A DNA stretch of 51,158 bases from contig JAFLCO010000006.1 of NCBI GenBank assembly GCA_017303535.1, positions 1 through 51,158 on the forward strand, in the 5' to 3' direction. Under the pieces are notes generated by a model, which was not told the origin of the DNA, ran no database searches, and worked only from the letters and a program-made list of their open reading frames with translations. Of this stretch, positions 1 through 6,800 are shown one piece after another. Within the stretch, counting starts at the first letter, position 1. Each line of letters opens with the position of its first letter. Position numbers and translations under genes: made by a program. This DNA comes from Planctomycetota bacterium (lineage in GTDB: Bacteria > Planctomycetota > Planctomycetia > Pirellulales > PNKZ01).

Positions 1-356
1 TCTGAGCGGAGCAGTTCAAATTCGTTGGAGAATTCCAGGCTCGCCGAAGGGAACGCGATCCTCGAACCAAGCTGCGGCTTCAGAGCGAAATCGTCCCAAG
101 AGAACCGCAATTGCCGCAAGAGCCGGGCCAGCGGGCCTTTCTTGGTTCCCTTAGGCGTGAAATTCGTGACGGCGTGCAGCCCGACGTCGTAGTTGCGGCC
201 GTCGAGCCGGTAGAACGAATTGAGCCCGCCGATCGTCGTATGGCGCTCAAGAATGCAAACGCGCTTTTCGTAATGTGCGAGACGAATGCCGGCCGCGAGG
301 CCCGACATCCCGGCACCGATGATGATCGCGTCGTACGGCTGAGGTTCGGGGTTCAT
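1..356 (-). CDS. CrtI/phytoene-desaturase-like FAD oxidoreductase, N-terminal part
   Basis: The reading frame runs off the left edge of the window, so only about 118 N-terminal residues are visible. It starts at the ATG at 356. A classical FAD/NAD(P) Rossmann motif lies near residues 9-40 (IIIGAGMSGLAAG, ending in an acidic residue in CILERH), followed by IGGLNSFYRLDGRNYDVGLH. That pattern is typical of CrtI/phytoene desaturase and amine-oxidase-like flavoproteins. The family oxidises or isomerises lipophilic substrates such as polyenes. The gene follows the ACP gene by 72 bases on the same strand and is probably the next member of the same operon. Its start codon lies inside a long inverted repeat at 344-423. 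The substrate cannot be read from this fragment; a polyprenyl or fatty-acyl oxidoreductase role is inference. Confidence 0.8.
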   Translation of the reverse strand, partial: MNPEPQPYDAIIIGAGMSGLAAGIRLAHYEKRVCILERHTTIGGLNSFYRLDGRNYDVGLHAVTNFTPKGTKKGPLARLLRQLRFSWDDFALKPQLGSRIAFPSASLEFSNEFELLRS

Positions 357-423
357 GGTTCAGGGTTCAGGGTTGCCGGAGGTTGGTTCGTAAACCTCGA
401 ACCCTGAACTCTGAACCCCGAAC
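344..423 (-). repeat. Long inverted repeat enclosing the start codon of the FAD oxidoreductase gene
   Basis: Arms 344-368 and 399-423 are 25 bases each and complementary except at two positions, with a further 6-bp inner stem (379-384 with 393-398). The arms are built from GGTTCAGGGTTC-type units. In the minus-strand transcript the hairpin forms just after the ACP stop codon (429-431), and its distal arm contains the ATG at 354-356. It could act as an attenuator, a processing site or a partial terminator between the ACP and oxidoreductase genes. No long T-tract is present. Confidence 0.75.
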
Positions 424-428
424 TTGTC

Positions 429-689
429 TTAAACCTTTTGCAAGTCCCGCATCCGCGGTTCGAGATATTCGACAGTGCTCTGCATGCTGCGGAGGTGCAG
501 ATAGTCTTCTTCCGGGATTTGCACGCGATAACGCTTGCGAAGTTCCATGACGATGTCGAGAAAGTCCATGCTGTCGAGCTGCATCTGCTCCCGGAACGGC
601 ACGTCGTCGCGCAAGGCGCTGAGATCGTCGTCCGGAGCGATGTCTGAGAGGATGTCGAGAATCGTTTCCTTAATATCGTCTTTCGTCAT
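429..689 (-). CDS. Acyl carrier protein
   Basis: This 86-residue protein is the size of a free-standing ACP. The phosphopantetheine attachment serine lies in LDSMDFLD at about residue 39, and the protein is rich in acidic residues and predicted helices, as expected of the four-helix ACP fold. It would carry acyl intermediates as thioesters in the cytoplasm. It sits 111 bases downstream of a ketosynthase gene and upstream of the FAD oxidoreductase, all on the minus strand. It is therefore probably a dedicated carrier for this pathway rather than the housekeeping AcpP; the sequence around the serine is DSMD, whereas AcpP has DSLD. Confidence 0.88.
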   Translation of the reverse strand: MTKDDIKETILDILSDIAPDDDLSALRDDVPFREQMQLDSMDFLDIVMELRKRYRVQIPEEDYLHLRSMQSTVEYLEPRMRDLQKV

Positions 690-800
690 TCGTCGAAATT
701 CCTGAACACTTCGGCGAGCCTCGCACTCGCATCAACTAACGCGATACGGCCAACTCAATATGGTAAGCGGGCCAACTTAGCACGGCCGGCCGCGGGACGG

Positions 801-2045
801 CTACAGCCGTTTGATGATCACGGCCGAATTGATCCCCAACATGCCGAACGAATTATTGAGAATATAGTCAACTTGAACACCCTCTTTCGGCTCGTTTCGC
901 ACCAAGCCTTCCAGCAGGCACAGCGGGTCCGGATCGTCGCAATTGATCGTGGCGTGGCACGTTCGATCGACGAAACTCGGCAAATTCCCGGCTAATTCCA
1001 GCGCTCCGGCCGCTCCCATGGCGTGGCCGATGAAACTTTTGGTGTTGTTGAAGAGCGTGTTCGGGTTGTTCTGAAACACCGTGCGCAAAGCCGTCGCTTC
1101 TTGGACGTCGCCGCCGTCGGTACCTGTCGCGTGCGTGCTGACGATGTCGATCTGCTCCGGCCGGAGGCCTGCGACTTTCAGTGCCTTCTGCATACACTCG
1201 ACCTGGCGCTTGGCGTCGGGCATCACGAAATCGCCCGCGTCGCTATTGAGGGCATAGCCGACGAGTTCGCCGTAGATCTTGGCACCGCGTTTCTTGGCGT
1301 CGTCGTAACGCTCCAGCACGTAAACGCAGCCCCCTTCGGCGACGACGATGCCGTTGCGATTTTTGTCGAACGGGCGCGAGGCCTTTGTCGCATCGGCGTG
1401 CGATGCCAACGCCCCTTGGCTCTTAAAACTCGCGAAAATGCCGAAGGTATGCGTGCTTTCCGAGACACCGCCGCACAGGGCCTGATCGACCTCGCCGAGC
1501 CGCAGCATTTGCGCACCCTGGATCAAACCGGCATTTCCCGCGGCGCAGGCGGCGCCGATCGTGTAGTGCGGGCCGGTGATCCCCATGTTGATCGTCACCT
1601 CGCCCGCCGGGTTGTTGGCCACGGTCCGCGGGTTGTGATGGTGCGACCAAAATTTGACGTCGTTTTGAAACTGGCTCAGCTCGTAGACCTCGTTTTCGGT
1701 CTCGACGTTGCCATGTTCGGTGATGCCTAAGTACACGCCGACCATCGACTTATCGAGGGCGTCCCAGGCGAGCCCGGCGTCGCGAACCGCTTCGTTCGTG
1801 CAATAGATGCCGACACTGCCGGCCCGGGTGCCGCGGCGGCGGTCTTTCTTCGACTGGTACTTGGCTTCGTCGAAGCGGCAGATGCCGGCATGGGTCGCGC
1901 CGACATAGCGAATTTCGTAAGGGCTCACGCCGCTACGGCCCGCCAAAAGCGCGGCGCGAAATTCGGGCAGATTATTGCCGTTGGGCGACGTCAGGCCGAT
2001 CCCGGTGATCACAATCCGTTGATTGTCGGGCAGCCCGGCCGCCAT
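801..2045 (-). CDS. Beta-ketoacyl-ACP synthase, FabF/KAS II-like
   Basis: At 414 residues this is the normal length of FabF-type condensing enzymes. The catalytic triad is recognisable: Cys167 in GAACAAGNAG, a first histidine in STHATGTDGGD, and a second in KSFIGHAMGAAGALEL. The reaction is decarboxylative Claisen condensation of malonyl-ACP with an acyl thioester. The motif THATGTD differs from the usual NAHGTST, so this is a divergent, probably secondary-metabolism paralogue. A good ribosome site (AAGGA) precedes the ATG at 2045. It follows the OleD-like gene after 152 bases and is followed by an ACP, suggesting a KAS-ACP working pair. Confidence 0.9.
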   Translation of the reverse strand: MAAGLPDNQRIVITGIGLTSPNGNNLPEFRAALLAGRSGVSPYEIRYVGATHAGICRFDEAKYQSKKDRRRGTRAGSVGIYCTNEAVRDAGLAWDALDKSMVGVYLGITEHGNVETENEVYELSQFQNDVKFWSHHHNPRTVANNPAGEVTINMGITGPHYTIGAACAAGNAGLIQGAQMLRLGEVDQALCGGVSESTHTFGIFASFKSQGALASHADATKASRPFDKNRNGIVVAEGGCVYVLERYDDAKKRGAKIYGELVGYALNSDAGDFVMPDAKRQVECMQKALKVAGLRPEQIDIVSTHATGTDGGDVQEATALRTVFQNNPNTLFNNTKSFIGHAMGAAGALELAGNLPSFVDRTCHATINCDDPDPLCLLEGLVRNEPKEGVQVDYILNNSFGMLGINSAVIIKRL

Positions 2046-2197
2046 GACGGTGTCCTTGCGTAACTTGTTAAACGGGAAAGATTAACGACTCGTAAAGCCG
2101 TTGACAAGGAGGGCGAAATTCGCCCGCGGCGTGTGCGAGAAACGGCCACGCTCGCGAATGTGAAAATAGGCGGTTCACAGCAAAGCGGCAGGGGCGT

Positions 2198-3193
2198 TCA
2201 GCCGTCGATTTTCTTGATCCAGACCGCGAGGCGAGCCATCCCTTCGGCCGTAGAGACTTGCGGCCGGTATCCGAAATCGGCCCGAGCGGCCGACAGGTCG
2301 AAGTAATGGTCCATTGCCAACTGGGCCGCGAGGAACCTTGTCATGCGGGGTTCGTCTTTGCGACCGAGCACCTTCCAGACCTTCTCCAGAACCGCTCCGG
2401 CCGCCCGGGCCACGCCGTAAGAAACCTTCGACTTCACCGGCGGCAGGTCGGCCAGGGCGAGAACCTCGTTAATCCAGTCCCAGCAGTTCACCGGCTCGCC
2501 TTGCGAAAGGAAGTATCGGCGTCCGCCAAGGCGCGGCCCGTCTAACGCGTCCAGCAATTGCAGGTGGGCCTCGGCGGCGTTTTCGACGTACGTGATGTCG
2601 ATCAAGTTCGTGCCGTCGCCGACTTGCTTGAGTTGCCCCGCCTTCGCACGCTCGAGCAAACGCGGAATGAGGTGCCGGTCGTCAGGTCCCCAGATGAGAT
2701 GTGGCCGCAGCGACGCGGTATGCAGAACGTCGGGCAGGTTGGCCGCCGTCACCAGTTGCTCGGCCAGCGCTTTGGTGTGTGGGTAGTGGGCCAGCCAACG
2801 CGTCGGATACGGCTCGCTTTCGTTCACGTTGGATTGCGGCGTTCCGGCGAACGTCACGCTGGGGCTGCTCGTGTAGACCAGCCGACGGACGCCGTGCGCG
2901 CGGCAACCGTCGATCACGTATTGCGTGCCGAGCGTGTTCGTTTCGTAGAAAAGTTCCCACGGCCCCCAAATGCCCGCGACGGCGGCCGTATGGATGACCG
3001 CATCCACGTCGCGGCACGCTTCGACGACGGCCGAGCGATCGCGAATATCACCGAGCGCCACGCTAACGCCGGGCAACTCCAGGTTCGGTACGCTGCGGCG
3101 GCAGAAGGCTCGCACCTTGTCACCGCGCGCGGCCAGTTGCTCGACGATGTAATAGCCGAGAAAGCCCGCCGCGCCGGTGACGAGCACGTTCAT
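2198..3193 (-). CDS. oleD: OleD-like NAD(P)-dependent 2-alkyl-3-oxoalkanoate reductase (extended SDR)
   Basis: This 331-residue extended SDR of the 3-beta-hydroxysteroid dehydrogenase/epimerase group has the Rossmann motif VTGAAGFLG at residues 4-12, a serine in TSSPSVTF and the catalytic Tyr-Lys pair in YPHTKALAE. The start is the ATG at 3191-3193, which overlaps the TGA of the upstream OleC-like gene (ATGA), so translation is probably coupled. A longer frame reaching 3403 lies wholly inside that gene and is not used. In the Ole head-to-head hydrocarbon pathway, OleD reduces the beta-keto acid made by OleA to the beta-hydroxy acid used by OleC. The neighbour supports that assignment; a generic sterol/sugar epimerase is the alternative. 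Confidence 0.8.
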   Translation of the reverse strand: MNVLVTGAAGFLGYYIVEQLAARGDKVRAFCRRSVPNLELPGVSVALGDIRDRSAVVEACRDVDAVIHTAAVAGIWGPWELFYETNTLGTQYVIDGCRAHGVRRLVYTSSPSVTFAGTPQSNVNESEPYPTRWLAHYPHTKALAEQLVTAANLPDVLHTASLRPHLIWGPDDRHLIPRLLERAKAGQLKQVGDGTNLIDITYVENAAEAHLQLLDALDGPRLGGRRYFLSQGEPVNCWDWINEVLALADLPPVKSKVSYGVARAAGAVLEKVWKVLGRKDEPRMTRFLAAQLAMDHYFDLSAARADFGYRPQVSTAEGMARLAVWIKKIDG

Positions 3194-4908
3194 GCCTGCG
3201 GCACTCCGAGCTTCTTCGCGGCCCACACGGCCAGCTTCTCGCGAAAGATTTTGGAGTTGTGCCGAATGTCGACGGGGAAGTTGGCGTGAAACAGCACCGT
3301 GCGCACGGCCGCGGTGACGGGATTCTTCGCCCCCAATGCCAAGATTTCGTCCTGCAACTGCTGCAATCCGCCGGGCAAAGTCACCGGTCGCCGAAGTTCG
3401 CAAACGATGACGGGTCGCTGATTGCCAATCGGCCCCACGCCGACCAAGGCCGTGCGAAAGAGCGCCGGATGCTGATTAAAAACGCCTTCGACGGGATCCG
3501 TGTAAAGCGTTCCGTCGGCCGTTCGCACGCGATGGGCTACGCGACCGCAGAACCAAAATCGATCGGCGCCGTCGAGGTATCCGGCATCTCCCATGCGGTG
3601 CCAGAAGCCGTCTTCGTCAGGAATTTTCGCGAGCCCGTTGTTTTCGACGCGTGTGACGTAGCTCCGCGTGACGACCGGGCCGCGCACGATCAGTTCGCCG
3701 ATCTCGCCGACGCCCAATTCTTCCACTTGATCGATGTCGGAGATCGGACCGTCGACGATCGGGATCACGCGCCACTGAATGCCGCGGAAGCGACGGCCGA
3801 CGCATGTTCCTTCTCCGGCGGCCCAGGCGGCTCGGGTCTCTTCCAGAATTTCCGGCGACGAAATCGTGGCGACCGGTAACGCTTCCGTAGCGCCGTACGG
3901 CGTGTGCATCCGGCCGCCGCTGCTCATCCACGCGGCCATCCGTTCGATAACTGACGGCGGTACCGGCGCCCCGGCCGAATACGCCTCGCGCAACGTCGGC
4001 ATCCGCACCTGATGTTTTTCACAGTAGCTTCCCACGCGGCTCCACACCGCCGGCGAAGCAAACGATTGCGTCGCGTGCCAATCTTGAGCGGCCGCCAAGA
4101 TGTGGCGCGGGTTCACCTTGCCGGGGCGCGAAGCGTCCATGTCGGGGATGACCGTCGTCACTCCCATTGCCGCGTTGAACAGCGCGAAGAGCGGGAAGCA
4201 CGCCAAGTTCACTTCGCCCGGTTCGATGCCGAAGCCTTCGCGAATTTCGTCGACTTGCCGATCGAAATTGCCATGCGAATAGAGCACGCCTTTTGGCGGT
4301 CCCGTGCTGCCGGTGGTGAAGATAATCGCCGCCGAATCGTCTTCGCCGCAGATTGTGCAAGGGGGTACGGCGGCGACGCTAGGCGGCGGATCCGCGTCGC
4401 TGACTGCTACGGCAGGCGCTTTCGCCCGCAGTTCATCGAGCGTGATTCCGTCCCAAAACAGCCGCTTGCCGACGGTCACGTTCCACCGCGCTTTGGGAAA
4501 TCGCGACGCCAAGAACTTCCGCACGGCCTGCGCGGCGGGTACGGCAATGAAGCCTTCCGGCTCGACCTCGCTCAGGCATTTCACCAAGTTCTTGCGGCCC
4601 ATGCCGGGATCGATGAGCACCATCACGACGCCGGCCTTGAGCAGCGCGAACACCAGCGTGACGAACTCGACGCTCGGCGGCACGAGCAGCGCTAATCGAG
4701 TCCCTTCCGGTACGCCCCAAGCCCGCAAACCGGCGGCGATGCGCGACGTGTCCGCTTCCAACTCGGCGAATGTGATCGTTTTGTAAGTGAACCGACGTGA
4801 GATACGGCTCTTGTGCTGCACGACCACGGCCGTAACGTCGCCCATCGTGCGAGCGAAATGAGCCAACCGGCGAGCGACATTCACCGACTTGAACGAGCCG
4901 TTGCTCAT
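3190..4908 (-). CDS. oleC: OleC-like AMP-dependent beta-lactone synthetase
   Basis: This 572-residue ANL-superfamily adenylating enzyme has the P-loop TTGSTGPPKGVLYSH around residues 192-206, the YGATEALP motif and a late GELIVRGPVVTRSYV segment. The block LIDPGMGRKNLVKCLSEVEP is characteristic of OleC proteins. OleC uses ATP to close a 2-alkyl-3-hydroxy acid into a cis-beta-lactone. The ATG at 4908 overlaps the TGA of the ATP-grasp gene (4905-4908), and its own TGA overlaps the OleD start. Partners OleA and OleB are not in the window. An acyl-CoA ligase acting on another hydroxy-acyl substrate remains possible. Confidence 0.82.
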   Translation of the reverse strand: MSNGSFKSVNVARRLAHFARTMGDVTAVVVQHKSRISRRFTYKTITFAELEADTSRIAAGLRAWGVPEGTRLALLVPPSVEFVTLVFALLKAGVVMVLIDPGMGRKNLVKCLSEVEPEGFIAVPAAQAVRKFLASRFPKARWNVTVGKRLFWDGITLDELRAKAPAVAVSDADPPPSVAAVPPCTICGEDDSAAIIFTTGSTGPPKGVLYSHGNFDRQVDEIREGFGIEPGEVNLACFPLFALFNAAMGVTTVIPDMDASRPGKVNPRHILAAAQDWHATQSFASPAVWSRVGSYCEKHQVRMPTLREAYSAGAPVPPSVIERMAAWMSSGGRMHTPYGATEALPVATISSPEILEETRAAWAAGEGTCVGRRFRGIQWRVIPIVDGPISDIDQVEELGVGEIGELIVRGPVVTRSYVTRVENNGLAKIPDEDGFWHRMGDAGYLDGADRFWFCGRVAHRVRTADGTLYTDPVEGVFNQHPALFRTALVGVGPIGNQRPVIVCELRRPVTLPGGLQQLQDEILALGAKNPVTAAVRTVLFHANFPVDIRHNSKIFREKLAVWAAKKLGVPQA

Positions 4909-5804
4909 GAGGACGTCCTCGTCGATTTATGAGCGGCGCACTCGACGACATGGTCAACCACCAGCCGGGCAACGTCCGTTTGCAACGCCGCGGCCAAAGA
5001 CTTCCAGCCTGGCACGGCGTTGACTTCCACGGCGTAGAGTTCACCGTCGCGTCCGGGAAGAAGGTCGACGCCTGCCACCGTTGCCCCGACGGCCGCTGCC
5101 GCGCGATGGGCAAGCTCACTAAGTTCCGCAGTCACTTCGAGCGGCTCCGCCACGGCGCCGCGTGAACAGTTCGTCCGCCAATCGTGCGGGTTGCGGCGCC
5201 GCATCCCGAGCACCTTGCGGCCGACGACGAAGAGCCGCAGATCGTAGCCTTCGTGAGCCACGAATTCTTGCACGTACAGCACCCCGCCGAGTTGCTCGAC
5301 CATGCGAAAGGCCCGTTGCGCGAGAGCTTCATCTTGCAAGCGCGCGATGCCGCGACCTTCAGACCCAAAGATCGGCTTGAGCACTACGTCGCCGCCGAGT
5401 GTTGCGAACGCCGCCAGGGCTTCGTCGCTCGTCTGGCAAACAAACGTCCGCGGCACGCGCAAGCCCGCCGATTCGAGGAGCGCCGAGGTCAAATACTTGT
5501 CGACGGCCGCTTCGACGGCCTTCGGCGAATTGACGACCGTCACGCCGGCCGCGTCCAGGCGAGCCAGCGCATTCATGCGAAAGACGACCTGCTCCAGCGA
5601 GCCTGGCGGCATGGTCCGCACGACGACGGCGTCGAACGTTCGCAAGTCGACACCGCCGCAAGGAAACGACTTCTCGGCAGTTCCCATGCCTGCGCTGAGT
5701 TGCGTGAACGGCACGTCGATGACTTCATGTCCGGCCAATTCGCCGGCGCGGCGCAAGTCGCGAAAGTACCAACTCTCGGGCGAGCAGAGCACCGCAATCC
5801 GCAT
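4905..5804 (-). CDS. RimK-like ATP-grasp ligase
   Basis: This 299-residue protein has an ATP-grasp fold: VDKYLTSALLESAGLRVPRT as the entry to the central domain, VVLKPIFGSEGRGI as the nucleotide-binding glycine loop, YVQEF as the hinge, and VEVNAVPGW supplying metal-binding Glu and Asn. The start is the ATG at 5804, 26 bases after the mch stop; the longer open frame to 6113 lies inside mch. RimK-type ligases join an acid to an amino group through an acyl phosphate. Such ligases occur beside mch in tetrahydromethanopterin gene clusters of methylotrophs, where a cofactor-glutamylation-like role has been proposed. An alternative, given the megasynthase upstream, is amino-acid ligation to the lipid product. 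Confidence 0.82.
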   Translation of the reverse strand: MRIAVLCSPESWYFRDLRRAGELAGHEVIDVPFTQLSAGMGTAEKSFPCGGVDLRTFDAVVVRTMPPGSLEQVVFRMNALARLDAAGVTVVNSPKAVEAAVDKYLTSALLESAGLRVPRTFVCQTSDEALAAFATLGGDVVLKPIFGSEGRGIARLQDEALAQRAFRMVEQLGGVLYVQEFVAHEGYDLRLFVVGRKVLGMRRRNPHDWRTNCSRGAVAEPLEVTAELSELAHRAAAAVGATVAGVDLLPGRDGELYAVEVNAVPGWKSLAAALQTDVARLVVDHVVECAAHKSTRTSS

Positions 5805-5830
5805 CGCGTTGAACTCCGTGCTCCGGTCGA

Positions 5831-6799
5831 TCAGGCCGAAAAACTGCGTTCGAGCACTTCGCGATTGAGTGCGCCGTAGCGGAACGTCCGACCGGTATCG
5901 AGATTGTGAAACACGACGACGGCCGGGCTGAAGAGCAGCGGATCGATCTTGTAGAAGTCGCGCCCGTAGTTCTGAAACACTTGCGCGAAAGGCAGCCCGT
6001 AGTCGACGGAGCCGTTGCTTGGTACTCTTGGGCCGACCGCTTCCAAGCTGGCGTCGTCGCCACGCACCCAAAGCGTGACTTGGCCGCCGTAGAGAATCGC
6101 GTCGTTCGTCCAACCGACGGCCGCGAGATCGTCGGCGGCGATCGGCGGCAGCGGGGCCGTGCCGAACGCCGAAACCACGCGCGTGACGTCGAATTCCAAC
6201 TCATGCAACTTGTGAAGGGCCGTCTCCACGCTGCGGGCCACGACCTGCACGGTGCCGGCTTGCGACGACGTGGGGGCGACGAGAATCGTCACGTTCTCGG
6301 GCGGCACCCAACAGCTTTCGGCGATCTCCGTAATGATATCGCCCGGCGGCAGAGCCCGCGTTTCCAACACGCCGACGACCGACTTGGCCGTTTCGCGAAA
6401 GCTGAGCTTCTCGATGATGGGTTCTTTGCCGGCGGCCGCGCGCATCGGGCCGGAACCCATCGCGAAGAATTTGCCCTTCGCAAGTTGCCAGCCGGCGTAT
6501 TGCGAGCCGAGGCAGGCCCAACTCGGGTGATCGGTGCGAACGATGACGGTCGGCCAAGGTCCGACGGCTTCGACGGGCGGACCGAATTGCACGTGCCCCA
6601 GGCCCGCCAGACAAATCTCCGCGAGACGACGTCCGGCTTCTAAGCCCCCTTCGACGGAGACGCCGAAGTCGATGATCGTGGAACCTGCCGCGCCAACGTT
6701 CACGCCTAGGCGCAGGTCGTCGGCCTCGTAAACGACGCGATCCGCTAAAGCCGACGCTCGCCAATTGAGCGTCGACTTTCCATCTTCGACCGCATCCAT
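5831..6799 (-). CDS. mch: Methenyltetrahydromethanopterin cyclohydrolase
   Basis: The 322-residue protein matches Mch along its length, including GVNVGAAGSTIIDFGVSVEG, EAGRRLAEICLAGLG, WACLGSQYAGW, GSGPMRA, NDAILYGGQV and DFYKIDPLLFSPA. Mch interconverts N5,N10-methenyl- and N5-formyl-tetrahydromethanopterin, an archaeal-type C1 step also known from methylotrophs and planctomycetes. I chose the ATG at 6797-6799, one base beyond the megasynthase TAG (6801-6803); an in-frame upstream ATG at 6817 would overlap the megasynthase by 17 bases. The tight junction implies co-transcription with the megasynthase, which is unexpected for a central C1 gene. Confidence 0.93.
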   Translation of the reverse strand: MDAVEDGKSTLNWRASALADRVVYEADDLRLGVNVGAAGSTIIDFGVSVEGGLEAGRRLAEICLAGLGHVQFGPPVEAVGPWPTVIVRTDHPSWACLGSQYAGWQLAKGKFFAMGSGPMRAAAGKEPIIEKLSFRETAKSVVGVLETRALPPGDIITEIAESCWVPPENVTILVAPTSSQAGTVQVVARSVETALHKLHELEFDVTRVVSAFGTAPLPPIAADDLAAVGWTNDAILYGGQVTLWVRGDDASLEAVGPRVPSNGSVDYGLPFAQVFQNYGRDFYKIDPLLFSPAVVVFHNLDTGRTFRYGALNREVLERSFSA

Positions 6800-6800
6800 C

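Noticed and set aside
5805-6113. N-terminal extension of the ATP-grasp protein
   Set aside because: It lies inside mch in another frame; the ATP-grasp fold starts naturally at the ATG at 5804.
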